Source: Peromyscus leucopus (lineage: Eukaryota > Chordata > Mammalia > Rodentia > Cricetidae). Taken from it: a stretch of DNA of 64,000 nucleotides. The translations under genes were made by a program, and so were the position numbers. Shown in pieces: positions 13,048 through 23,329 of the stretch. The notes under the pieces were generated by a model. It was not told where the DNA came from, did no database searches, and saw nothing but the letters and a program-made list of their open reading frames with translations. The DNA is taken from the NCBI RefSeq assembly GCF_004664715.2, contig NC_051065.1, forward strand, positions 148,549,596 through 148,613,595, given 5' to 3'. How positions within the stretch are numbered: position 1 is the stretch's first letter; each line of letters begins with the position of its first letter.

Positions 13048-13447
13048 AACAGGAATTGCTTAAAGTCTTATTAATAGAAAACCTAGAGCCAGATATTAGA
13101 GTGAAAGCTGAAAGATCAGAGAAGCAGAGCAAGCCAGACACAAGTTCTACCTCTATGAAATCCTTAGCCTATAAAAAGAGAGTTCCTCTTTCATCACGCC
13201 TTATATACCTTTCTGTATCCAGCCACATTACTTCCTGGGATTAAAGGTGTGTGTTACCACTGCCTGGTTCTGTTTCTCTCATGTAGCCCAGTGTGGACTT
13301 GAACTCACAGAGATCCAGATTGATCTCTGCCTCCTGAGTGATAGTTGTGTTCCACCACTGCCTGACCTCTATGTCTAATTTCGTGCCTGGCTCTGTCCTC
13401 TGATCCCCAGGCAACCTTTATTGGGGTACACAGTATATCACCACAAT
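13048..13447 (-). repeat. Composite B1-containing repeat, antisense copy
   Basis: Reverse complement of the repeat at 26618-27093 and 42459-42921. The shared parts are a head that reads as TTATTTATTAAA-type sequence joined to GTTTGCCTGG(GG)GATCAGAGG, and a B1-like body (GATTAAAGGTGTG, CTCACAGAGATCC). This copy ends about 140 bp before the A2m exon 15 donor side. The family name is not known to me. Confidence 0.65.
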
Positions 13448-13635
13448 TGGCTGAAGTTTTCAGAGCTATTCTTTGAGATTTTATAATGAAGAGCTCCCTT
13501 CAGCGATGCCCTTAGCATTAAATGCAGCATTTTTATGTTACAGTGTCCTAGTGTCTGAATGACCACTACTTTATTAGAACCATCATCTCAGAGCCTCACC
13601 CCAGGCCTTTCTTGGACAGGATGATGGGGACTCAC

Positions 13636-13785
13636 CCAGGAAGGGGAGAGCTCAGCTTCAGGCCTCAGGAGCAGCACGCTTTGGTCCACAGCTCTTAGGC
13701 CACAGAGGGACTGAGGAGAAGCTGCAACACGCAGATGGGCCTGTGAGGCGGGAAGACTTTGGGCTGGGGTGAAGGTCAGGTCCAC
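13636..13785 (-). CDS. A2m: A2m exon 15: end of MG5, start of MG6
   Basis: Residues 563-612; 150 bp, last A2m exon in the window. It encodes [18 protein letters not shown] and [17 protein letters not shown], the highly conserved entry into MG6. Cys590 aligns with human Cys595, whose partner lies after the bait region and outside the window. The acceptor is CTTCCCACAG. The donor is GTGAGT after TGG, so the exon ends in Trp where rat has Leu. The next exon was not found in 1-13635. Confidence 0.93.
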
Positions 13786-14310
13786 CTGTGGGAAGGGAAA
13801 TCAAGCTTAGCCAGCTTCATGCTCCTGTAGCCCGGAAGCCTAACACACGAGTCACTGTAACTTTGCATGCACATTGTTTACCAGATTATGACTGTCGGAA
13901 CTCAGCCAAGGCTCTTTGCTTCCTTTTCACCAATGGGATTGAGTTAGGAAGACAGGGGATGTGTCAGTCAAACTCTGAAGCAACAAACAACTATTTCAGC
14001 TCCCTGAAATTCTTGTTAATCGTTCATTTTTGGTATGTGAGTGTGGTGTAATGCACACGTGTGTGCTGGTGCATATAGCCATGTATCCAGCAGAGGCCAG
14101 AGGAGGGTGTGTGTGTCCTGCTCTCACTCTCTATCTTATAGACTTGAGACTGTCTCTCATGGAGTTGGAGCTAAACTGGCCAGTGGAAAGTTCCAGCAAT
14201 TCTCCTGCCTCTGGCCTCCACAGCAGTGGTGTTGTAGAAGCTGCCAGTCATGCCTGGTTTTTTACGTGAGTGCTGGGATCTATGATTCAGCACACATTTA
14301 ACAGTGTTGC

Positions 14311-14545
14311 TGTAAGCCCCTGGGCCACAGGAGTGGCCAGGCCCCTCCCCCCAGCACTTCTAACTGCCAGGTTCCACTCCCAGAATCCTCTAACTGCCCT
14401 AACTGCTGGATCCTGCCCCCACCCTGCAGAGCAAAAAGCCCAATCTCTGGACATGAAATCCCACCAATGTTCACCCTGGAAAGTTCAACCCTGAAAAGTT
14501 CCACCCCCTTCCCAAGAAGCTCTACATAAGCTCCCAATCCTGTTT
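14311..14545 (+). repeat. 5' LTR of the class I ERV, truncated
   Basis: Matches the 3' LTR (17508-17735) through the U3-like part as far as AAGAAGCTCTA..TAAGC..(A/T)TCCTGTT. It then diverges, so the R-U5 portion, about 150 bp in the 3' copy, and a clear primer-binding site are missing. The two LTRs differ at many sites, which points to an old insertion. Confidence 0.75.
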
Positions 14546-14732
14546 GGTTGGCTGCTGAGACCCCAGATAGGAAGTAACTCCTTATGACCTACTTCTCCTA
14601 GAATTTCACTGATATTAGTGTCAAACTCAAATGTCTAGGGCGCGGACCCCTGACTATACAGGCAGAAGTCTTCACCATGGCCTTCAAGTTGCACCATGAG
14701 AGAGATGAAAAAGCCCAAAACAAAAATACCTG

Positions 14733-15005
14733 ATGACGGCTAAGGCCTCTCAGCTGGCCAAAGCAAAAGCCCAGGCTCCCTGGTCTCCTAAAGCTAGAGA
14801 ACCTCTGTGTCCTTGTTTCAAAAGTAGTCAGGAGGGTCACTGGGCCTGGGCCTGTCTGAACCCTCGTAAACCACCCAGACCATGTCCAAGGTGCCATCAA
14901 GAAGGGCATTGGGGTATTGATTGCCCCCATGTCCCTTGCAGCATGGGGACATCAAGCCCAGATTGCCCTTTATCTGACCTCCTTGGTCTGGCCATGAACG
15001 ACTGA
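14733..15005 (+). pseudogene. ERV gag nucleocapsid remnant with two zinc knuckles
   Basis: A 90-codon open stretch containing two CCHC-type motifs typical of retroviral nucleocapsid. The second (residues 51-64) keeps all ligands (C51, C54, H59, C64). The first (residues 28-41) has Ser31 in place of the second Cys, so it should not bind zinc normally. The upstream gag (matrix, capsid) is absent. A two-knuckle gag is unlike the one-knuckle gag of typical gammaretroviruses. The stop at 15003-15005 separates it from the protease frame. It is a fragment of a dead provirus. Confidence 0.8.
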
Positions 15006-15383
15006 GTGAGCCCAGGCTCCCTTGGCCTGACTACCGCCATCTCTGACAGGGAGCCTCAGGTAGTTATAGTATCCAGGAGATTCATCTCCTTCCTTTTGGA
15101 CACTGGGCCCATTTCTTTGGTCCTGTTGAAATTCTGGGGACCCACCTCTCCTTGTTCTTCTGTTGTTGGAGTAAGGAGACAGCCTTACCAGGCTCACCAA
15201 AACCCATCATTTGAAGGGTATTTCCCTTACCCATTCCTTCTTAATGGTGCCAACCTTTCCCATCCTCTTGCTGGGAAAGGACCTCCTAGCCAAAGTGGGA
15301 GCCTCTATTTCTTTTGCTCCCCCATCCACTTGACCCCAAGCTGGCCAGCCATTCCCTTCCTCCTTCTCCTCCAAATCACATGA
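15006..15383 (+). pseudogene. ERV protease remnant
   Basis: An open frame directly after the gag stop, in the same frame. The retroviral aspartic protease active site Asp-Thr-Gly is at 15099-15107, preceded by a hydrophobic FLL, and the retropepsin pattern continues for about 50 residues. The gag stop followed immediately by protease in frame resembles the stop-readthrough layout of gamma-type retroviruses. Downstream the sequence loses similarity and pol is mostly deleted. Confidence 0.75.
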
Positions 15384-15419
15384 TCTGACACACCTCTTCT
15401 CTTCCAACCTCTCAGGTAG

Positions 15420-16550
15420 ATCCCTAGGTATGGGACACCTAAAACCCCCTTAGCCAAAAATCACAGCCCTTATCATTCAACTACAAGACCCCACTAAATA
15501 TATAACCCAGGCTCAATACCCACTAAAAAAAGCCTTTTTTAAGACCTAAGAAAGAATCTTCTGCTCCCCACTTCTCCCTTTAATATTCCCATACTTGCAG
15601 TTATAGAAACCAATGGAACCTATCACTCAGTTCAGGATCTCTGACTTATCAGCTCAGCAGTAGTTCCCCTTCACCCTATAGTTCCCATGTCTTAACATTT
15701 CAAAATGACTCAAGTTGCTGATTTGACTCTTAAGATGTGTATAGACCATTTGTTTCTGCTGGCTTCTGCTACCCAACATATTCGGTTCCAAATTCTTCAG
15801 CTGCTTCCTCCTCCACCTGCTCTAACCATCCATCTCTCCTCACCTACTTGGTAAATGTCCTCTCACTGGCTCCTGGAGCCTGCTACACCCTCCAGGGCCT
15901 CACCATGTGGGCAGCTGCTGGAACTCTCTCTATTTTCTGGCCGCCTCCCCCAGGAGCTGCCTGGGAAGCCCCCACAGCCTCTTTAAGCCCATCTGGGCCT
16001 CTGCGACATAGTCCCTCCTGTCTCTCAGCTCCCACTTGGAGCTGATAGAAACTCCCTCAAGTGCAGTTCACTTTGCGACCCTTCCCCTCTTCCTCCCCGG
16101 ACTCTAATTTTATTAAAGCTTCTCTCTAGCCTTAGTACAGTTCAAACGGCCAAAATTGGCATTCTCAATTTTCAATGACAGCAACTTCTGCCACTGCACA
16201 AACAAATGATCCAAAATTCTCTTATATCGAAACTTGCATTCTTCTCTATTTCTTCTTACCTACACCTACCGGGAGTAGCTCTTACATATTATGGATGCTT
16301 ATCATCCTAGAGACCCTCATTTCTAATCAACAGCCTATCCTGATAGGGTCAGGAAGTTACTCTATGTCAGGCTGTCAAAGGCTGAGTCCGTCCCCTATCC
16401 ATCTCCCCTTCCCTGGGGCTTATCACCTGTGCATGTCTTCTCTATTCTTGTGTGATAATTCCTGTCCTGAAAACAAAAAATCATAAAAGCAGGGTTTATG
16501 ATAGAATTTAAAAAACCATGCTTGTTTAATAAGGTATTAAAGCTGCGCCT
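15420..16550 (+). other. ERV inner region, broken pol and unassigned sequence
   Basis: Between 15420 and 15720 short stretches recall reverse transcriptase in shifting frames with stops. From about 15740 to 16500 I recognise no retroviral domain; the 102-codon and 103-codon open frames here (15737-16045, 16175-16486) lack motifs I can name. SU-type env or unrelated captured sequence are both possible. Confidence 0.45.
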
Positions 16551-16619
16551 TCATGTACTCATACAGGAGCATACAAGTGTTATAAAGGTCTGAGAATGTG
16601 ACATCTTAAGCACTGAGGA

Positions 16620-16868
16620 TAACTTAAGTTCGGAGGGTCTAAGAAAGTGTTGTTTGAGGATGCGAAAGCTTAAGTAAGTTTTAAAAGTCTAAGTGTTATG
16701 TAAATGAAAGTTCTGAGAGTGTAAGAAAATGTTTTCAGGTGTCATGTAAATGAAAGTTCTGGAGGTATAAGAATGATTTAAGGCATGTACATCAAAGTTC
16801 TGGAGGTATAAGAAAGTGATTTAAGGCATGTACATGAAAGTTCTGGAGGTATAAGAAAGTGACTTAGG
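16620..16868. repeat. Minisatellite inside the ERV
   Basis: A degenerate tandem repeat of about 40-55 bp. The best three units share AAAGTTCTGGAGGTATAAGA followed by a TTTAAGGCATGTACAT-type spacer (about 16745-16865). Earlier units at 16626-16740 are more diverged. It lies between the pol-like and env-like parts. Confidence 0.75.
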
Positions 16869-16948
16869 ATGATGGAAAGTGTTTCAGATTTCTTTCCCCT
16901 CTATGCTGTTGTTAAATCTATCCTTAATGGTTCAACCAGACCACTTGC

Positions 16949-17330
16949 ATGGTGGGATCTGGAGACTGCTCACCAGCAAGTTGCCAAAAGGAGATACTTA
17001 TCCCTATGACACATAAATCAACTTCTAATACACCTGTCTCCTATTCCTTCTTTCTCTATGATCAAACTAGAGACCACTGTCGATGTTGGCCAGATGTAGG
17101 CTGCCTTAGCAGTCCTATAAAAGATGAGATCCAACAACTTCAGACAGAACTTCAAAAAGTAAGAAACAGCTTGATGCCTCTGGCCAGTGGATCACTGATA
17201 GTCCAATATGAAGCTGGATGCTACCCTTCTCATCCCTTCTCCTTCTTTTCTTAATCCTGATAGTTGCACCCTGCCTTATAAACTTCTTGTCTAGATTTCT
17301 TCAGCACTAACCAGACTTTTAACCAGTTAC
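16949..17330 (+). pseudogene. ERV env TM C-terminal remnant
   Basis: Several frames with stops, ending near 17255-17330 in a hydrophobic leucine-rich stretch followed by PCLINFLSRF, the pattern at the end of the membrane-spanning segment of class I env TM proteins. No intact reading frame. Position just before the 3' LTR agrees. Confidence 0.6.
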
Positions 17331-17507
17331 CGTTACAGGCGTGCTTCGGAGCCAGAGACCTGCAGCACGCGGTTACATCCTGATGATGAAGATCAAGACT
17401 GCCCAAAGAACCTCAATACCGTGATTCAACAGGAAGTACTCTAATAATAACATTGCCCCCTTAACTGTGACCTGATTGTTTATAATAATAAACAAAAAAG
17501 GGGGGAA

Positions 17508-17889
17508 TGTAAGCCCCTTGAGCCACACAAGTGGCCAGGCCCCTCCACTGAGGACCTCTAACTGCCAGGTTCAACCCACAGAATATTTTAACTGCCCAAA
17601 CTGCTGGACCCTGCCCCCACCCTGCAGAGCAAAAAGCCCAATCTCTGGACATGAAATCCCACCAATCTCCACCCTGAAAAGTTCCACCCTCTTCCCAAGA
17701 AGCTCTATGTAAGCACTCTATCCTGTTCAGTGTGTTGCCGTTTCTTGCTCAAGCAGAGGCAGCCACTTTCCTGGTTTTTTTCCTTCTCAATAAATCATTT
17801 GTGTGAGGTTTGTTGTGTGGTGTGACTTTGTGGTATTCCTTGGCTTCCAGCTGCCAGGATACCTTTCAGTCTGAGATGCAATGCTTACA
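17508..17889 (+). repeat. 3' LTR of the class I ERV
   Basis: Starts TGTAAGCCCC after the purine tract and ends CTTACA. It holds a TATA-less U3, a polyadenylation signal AATAAA near 17789-17794, and U5-like GT-rich sequence. It is complete, unlike its 5' partner. Confidence 0.8.
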
Positions 17890-18464
17890 ATTGTATCATA
17901 ACATTTAATAACAACAAGGCTCTATGTCCTTATCATACACATAGAAAAATCATAATGAAAAATTAGAAGGAAACTAAATACATTATCCATTGATAGGCCT
18001 GGATTCTATTACTGGTCTTGCATAAAGTGATGTGACATTAGGGACTATGAGATTGCTCAGTGGGTAAAGGCACCTGCTGTTGACCTCATGACCTGACCTT
18101 GGTCTCTTGGACTCATGTTGGAGGAGACAGACATGTGAACATGGTTCTCTTTTCCCCACATGTGTGCACCCATGTGCATGTGCACATGGCATAAATATAA
18201 TGATTTTGAAGTTACAGGACTTGGGACTCGTTAGCCACTTATTAATCACTCAGTTCCCCTCTCCTGCTCCACTTCCTTGCTTTCTTTCTTGTCACCCTCC
18301 AGTTATTTTGGGGGTTTGTGAACAGAAATCTGGCACTCTGGTGCTGTCTGTATGTTTGCCACTGAGGCACACACCAATTGCCAGGGTTAGTGTATCTGAA
18401 ATCTGTATCCTTAAGCCATTTTTTTCTCTTTTCAAATAGAAATTTTCAGAAATAAATCACTCAC

Positions 18465-18613
18465 TTTGTTGAGAAGACACTTTTCAACTTCAAGTTTTGC
18501 AGAATCTGCAATCATTTCTCCATCAGGCAATATGGCATAGATGAGTACTTTAGCCTCAGGAGCCATGCTGAAGTCCACAGGAATCTCCAGGGCAAAGTTG
18601 CCTTTCACTGGAG
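18465..18613 (-). CDS. A2m: A2m exon 14: MG5
   Basis: Residues 513-562; 149 bp. It encodes [18 protein letters not shown] and LLIY-type core strands ([17 protein letters not shown]), ending EKCLLNK. Cys558 is the expected partner of Cys463 (human 470-563). Acceptor CCCTCCAG, donor GTGAGT. A segment duplicated elsewhere in the gene begins only about 50 bp past this donor, so splicing signals at this exon sit beside mobile sequence. Confidence 0.94.
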
Positions 18614-18615
18614 CT

Positions 18616-19770
18616 GGAGGGAAAGGGAAGAGACAGTTATGGGTCAGAATATTGACAGGAAAACCCAAATAACTAAACACAGGGGTCTGGTGGACTGTCT
18701 GTAGGCGGAAGACATTCTTACATCTGGGCTGTTCTGTGGTTAATTGTTTGCATGCTAATGATCTCAGGAGGGTATGGGACGCTCACAGCAAGATACCTCC
18801 ACCAAGATGTTCACCATGGAAGGCTATATTGCTTATTTATAGCTAATCATATACTAACCTGTTATCTCTTTTACATCTTAACATCCCAAACAGCATCTGT
18901 TAAATACTCCTGTTATAAAAATGGATGAAGCAAACTTAACTAATGTTTCATTTATTGTTTAGATAAGAGGAAGAAAAATACACATGACAATCTGGTACTC
19001 AGGGAGCTGACAACTGATGATTATCTCAGAGGAGCATGCTACATTTGAAAATAATAAGTATATCTTTATGAAATGCTCACAGTATTTACATTTTATAGAA
19101 AAAATTATGCAATTTTAGAAGTCTCTGTTATTGTCTCTGGTGAATCTGAGGAGATTCATAAACCTTCTCAAAATGGATGCTATGATTCCCATTTAGTGTT
19201 TGTAGAAGAACTAACTGGATATTTTATTAAATTGATAAATAGTTTGTGTAATTGGTCAATGACAAGGAAGCCCTTCTTCAGTAAGTTTGTTGAGCATCTA
19301 ACAAGTACCTACCATTTCTAGAAATCACTTGGAAGATTTCTGTGAAACTACATATTCAAATTTATGTGCTTTATGCAGTTGATATTGAAATGACGAGAAA
19401 TGGATAATAAATAGGTAAATTGTAGAAAATATTTCTGCATGTGGGAAGTGCTCTTTGGGAAGGAAAGGATGGCAAGAAGATGAATACTGAGAATACCGGG
19501 ATCCAGTGGTAACTTGGGATTTTAATAGGAGCAGGTGGAAGAGGCCATTAAGAGAGTGACAGTTGAGCCAAGTAGAACTGAGCATTGTCATCAGGATATG
19601 ACAGAGTGATTTCATTCCTTAAGTCACAGCAGCTATGATTCCTGCCCAAAACCGTTGCAACATCAAGCCTGTCAAAAAGAAGTAGGGAAGGGGCCTGGTG
19701 GATGTTGGCAGGGAGGAGTTGGAGAAAATTTATGAGCAGTGTGTATGATTGATATGCTTTGTACATGGAA
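18616..19770. other. Intron 13, unassigned part
   Basis: About 1.1 kb of AT-rich sequence upstream of exon 14 before the LINE-1 fragment begins. No exon, RNA gene or clear repeat recognised. Confidence 0.5.
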
Positions 19771-19773
19771 AAA

Positions 19774-21690
19774 AGAAAGCATCTTCAACCACATCTTATG
19801 ATGTTGGCATAGCTGGGTACTGGCATGTAGAAGAACGCAAACAGACTGATATCTATAAGTATGCATAAAACTCAAGTCCAAGTGGATCAAAACCTCAACA
19901 TAAATCCAGTTATACTGAACCTGATAGAAGAAAAAGTTGGAAGTAACATTGAACACATTGGCACAGGAGATACTTCCTGAATAGAACACCATTAGTATCT
20001 ACACTAAGATCAAAAATAATAAATGGGATGTCATGAAACTGAAAAGCTTCTGTAAGACAAAGGACACTATTAATAGGGCCAAATGGCCACCTATATAATG
20101 CGAAAATATCTTCATCAAATCCACATCCAACAGAGGGCTGATCTCCAAAATATATAAAGAACTCAAGAAACTAGACATAAAAAAAAACCAAACAAACAAA
20201 CAAATAATTCAACTAAAAATGGAGTACAGATATAAATAGAGAATTCTTAACAGAAGAATTGCAAATGGCAGAGAACCACTTAATTGTTCAACATCCTTAG
20301 GCATCAAGGAAATGTAAATCAAAACGACTTTGAGATTCCATCTTATAACCTGTCAGACTGGCTAAGATCAAAACCACAAATGACATCTTATGCTGGAGAG
20401 GATATGGAGCAAGACTCCTCCATTGCTGGTGGGAGTGCAAACTTGTACAGCCACTTTGAAAATCAATATGGTGGTTCAGAAAACTGCGAATTGATCTACC
20501 TCAAGACCCAGTTATATTACTCTTGGGTATATACCCAAAGGATGCTCAATCATACCACAAGGATACTTGCTCAACTATGTTCATAACAGCTTTATTTGTA
20601 ATAGCTAGACCTGGAAACAACCTAGATGCCAATCAACCAAAGAGTGGATAAAGAATATGTGGTACATTTACACAATGAGTATTACTCAGCTGTTAAAAAC
20701 AATGAAATCAAGAAATTTGAAGGTAAATGAATGGAACTAGAAAAAAGTCATCCTGAGTAAGAAAACCCAGACCCAGAAAGATAAATATGGAATGTGTTAA
20801 CTCATAAGTGGATATTTAACCAAAAAGTATAGGATAACCATGCTACAATCCACAGACTCAGAGAGGTCAGGTGACAAGGAGGGTCCAAAGGGGGATGGGA
20901 TGCATGGATTTCCCTGGGAAGGGGAAATAGAAGAGATCTTAAGGATGGGGATGAGAACTTGGGGGATCTTGTTGAGGGGTGGATGGAGGAAGGAGTACTA
21001 AAAGAGATAACTGGAGAGGGGGTACATTTTGGGGTACAAACCTGGTGCCAGGGAAACTCCCAGGATTCTACAAGGATGACCTCAGCTAAGACTCCTAGCC
21101 ATAGTGGATATGTAGCCGGAACTGGCCATCTCCTGTAATCCAACTGGTCACTACCCCAATTGTCATCAGAGAGTCTTCATCCAGTAACTGATGGGAACTG
21201 ATGCAGAGACCCACAGCGGAACACTAGGCTGAGCTTTGGGGAATCCCACTGAAGAGGGGGAGGAAGGATTGTAGGAGCCAGAGGACTCAAGGACATCACA
21301 AGAACACAACCCACAGAATCAACTAACCTGGCTCATAGGAACTCACAGAGTCTGGATCAATAACCAGGGAGCCTACGTGGAAACGACCTAGGCCGTCTGC
21401 ACATATGTGAGAGTTATGTAGATTGGTCTAGTTGTGGGACTCCTAACAATGGGAGCAGGGGCTGTCCCTAATACTTTGGCTGGTTCTTGGGAATCTACTC
21501 CTCATGCTGGATTTCCTTGCCCAGCCTAAATACAAGGGGAGGTGCTTACTCTTACCACAATCTGATATGCAATGCTTTTTTTAGATACCCATGAGAGGCC
21601 TGATGAGCAGATACAGAGGAGTGGATGGGAGGAGAGGAGGGAGGAGAAACTTCAGTCAGGTTGTGAAATAAATAAATATATTAAAAATGT
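19774..21690 (+). mobile_element. LINE-1 3' fragment
   Basis: 5'-truncated LINE-1 in plus orientation. The first part is degraded ORF2 C-terminal sequence (AAAGCATCTTCAA onward, GATGTCATGAAACTGAAAAG around 20029), followed by the rodent 3' region and ending with an A-rich tail near 21665-21690. A 100-codon open frame at 20284-20586 is part of it, not a gene. Antisense to A2m. Confidence 0.85.
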
Positions 21691-21740
21691 ATTGTATAAA
21701 TATATGTAATTTTCAAAGAATAAATAAAAATGAAACCAAA

Positions 21741-21895
21741 GGACTGGAGAGATAGCTCAAAAGTTAAGATCACTTGAGGCTCTTGTAGAGGACCAAGTTT
21801 GATTCCCAACACCCACATCAGGCTGCTCTGAACTCTATCTTTAACTTCAGGGGACCTGATGCCTATAACTTTGAGGGCACATGCACTGATATGTA

Positions 21896-21930
<35 letters not shown>

Positions 21931-21950
21931 AAAAAATAAAGATGAGGCAA
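21741..21950 (+). mobile_element. B2 SINE with (CA)n tail
   Basis: Sense B2 head GGACTGGAGAGATAGCTCAA with a diverged body, then (AC)n from 21897 to 21928 and an A-rich end. Confidence 0.8.
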
Positions 21951-22374
21951 ATGAATAAAATTGGTGTACCTAGAATAGTTTAAAGTCCAAGGCTTAAACC
22001 TTCCATACTTTTTTTTGATGGACACTAAGGTAACACATTTTGCCTTGTTGGTGATAATCTGTGTGTGAATGCATAGATTTCTCACTTGGGGTGTACTTTG
22101 GAGTACTTTGTGTTTTCAGGTGTTACATCTTCAGAATAGAAAATTTACTGTGTTGAATGGTACCCAGTTTGGGAGTCTGAGACTTTTCCATCCTGAAGGT
22201 CATGGTATGATGGATAACCTACATTAGATGACAGAACATTGACTTTCTGCTGTAGAGTGTGTTTATGGTGACACACAACCATCATGGCATCCTTAGTTGC
22301 TCAGTGGTGAGATCACACTGGTGAGTATGTGGGGAATTCAGTTGGAGATGTGTTACTGGGTGGGAAACACTCAC

Positions 22375-22438
22375 ATTCTCCTGGCTCCATGTGGTGAGTA
22401 TGGCTTCCAGTCTGGATAATGCTGCCCTTGGCCATGAC
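22375..22438 (-). CDS. A2m: A2m exon 13: MG5
   Basis: Sixty-four base pairs, the human length, encoding VMAKGSIIQTGSHTHHMEPGE (residues 492-512, counting the leading Val) plus one base. Human has MAKGGIVRTGTHG and rat MAQGSILQTGNHTH at this place. Acceptor TATTTTAG, donor GTGAGT. The leftover T joins CT of exon 14 to make Ser513. Confidence 0.92.
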
Positions 22439-22620
22439 CTAAAATAGAAAGCATTTTCCAAGCTTACATCTATATTTTACAAAGCTTTCTTCTAATTGAC
22501 AAATCTATTGTTTGAGACCCAGACAGAAATACCCAGCCTAGAACCCAACATGTCAGAAGGAGAGACATGGTCAGGAGATGAATGACTCTTTGTAGTTCTC
22601 AACATGGAGGTAGAACTCAC

Positions 22621-22848
22621 CAGGTAATAGAAGATAAGCTCTCCCATCACTCTCAAGACTGGCCCCTGAAGAATAAAATGTGCCTGAACCGTGTGATTCT
22701 GACTGCAGGGCAAGATGCCGGCCTCTGTCTCCAGGTGGACGTAGCTCCTGCTGAAGGAGTACACACTGTGAGCCACATGATGAATCTCTGCGTGCTTTTC
22801 TGCTGTACAAGGGTGATGGATGCATGAATTTTCCTCTTTGTGGTAGAC
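22621..22848 (-). CDS. A2m: A2m exon 12: MG4-MG5
   Basis: Residues 416-491; 228 bp, the human length. It begins VYHKEENSCIHHPCTAEKH, which matches a distinctive rat A2M stretch with two cysteines (424 and 429); human has a single interchain cysteine here (431). Cys463 in the ILPCSQ motif aligns with human Cys470, and Asn466 is in an NHT sequon. It ends GELIFYYL. Acceptor TTTCTCCAG, donor GTGAGT. Confidence 0.94.
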
Positions 22849-23205
22849 CTGGAGAAACAATAAATTTTGTCATTAGTCATCAACACCAAAGCAAAGTGGA
22901 TATATGAATATAATACAAAACAATTAAAAATACTGGTACACTATACCCCCATTTCCAACAAATAGAATGAGGAAAATACACTGAAGTTAAACACTTAGGT
23001 TAAAAAATAGAGAGAGGCTTTGGTTCATAGAGCCTGTGCTTCCATAAAAAAAAAAAAATAGAGAGAGGAGCCTCTTGGCACTTCTAGGTCTGGTGGTCTC
23101 ACTGAGGACGGTCACAGGTCCACCCCAGGCATTTAGACTCGGGGCAGGAAGAAATCAACCATGAGCTTATCTGGTGCCATTATAGTGAGTGAATACAAGG
23201 TGGGG

Positions 23206-23209
<4 letters not shown>

Positions 23210-23260
<51 letters not shown>
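23210..23260. repeat. (GA)n microsatellite
   Basis: About 51 bp of uninterrupted GA dinucleotides. Confidence 0.97.
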
Positions 23261-23261
<1 letters not shown>

Positions 23262-23329
23262 CAGAATGAGCCATGTGCTACACAGAGAGGTAGATCTGAA
23301 GAGGGTGGTGAGGAAAGAGCTAATGTAGA

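Larger units (their letters stand above)
14311..17889 (+). mobile_element. Defective class I ERV
   Basis: A provirus-like element of 3.6 kb. Its 5' LTR begins TGTAAGCCCC at 14311 and its 3' LTR begins TGTAAGCCCC at 17508 behind a purine tract (AAAAAAGGGGGGAA). In between are remains of gag nucleocapsid, protease, a little reverse transcriptase (about 15420-15720) and the env C-terminus, in the usual order but much shortened. Flanks read TTGC before and ATTG after; a 4-bp duplication is expected for class I but is degraded here. The matching intron 4 copy shows the empty site. Antisense to A2m. Frames are broken by many stops; it cannot encode a working virus. Confidence 0.85.
14026..18415. 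repeat. Duplicated intronic segment, copy 1 (intron 14), split by an ERV
   Basis: The flanks of the ERV, 14026-14310 (285 bp) and 17890-18415 (526 bp), together match 45510-46320 (811 bp) almost base for base. The unit begins at a T-run followed by GGTATGTGAGTGTGGTG. It contains an antisense B3/B4-type SINE (ending CATGCCTGG.TTTTTACGTG), a stretch with AATCATAATGAAAAATTAGA, and a sense B2-like SINE around 18050-18200. It ends CTGAAATCTGTATCCTTAAG, about 50 bp from the exon 14 donor. Intron 4 carries the uninterrupted copy. Confidence 0.85.

Noticed and set aside
20284..20586. 100-codon frame, possible small protein
   Set aside because: It lies wholly inside a sense LINE-1 3' fragment. The frames at 56124-56539 are rejected for the same reason.
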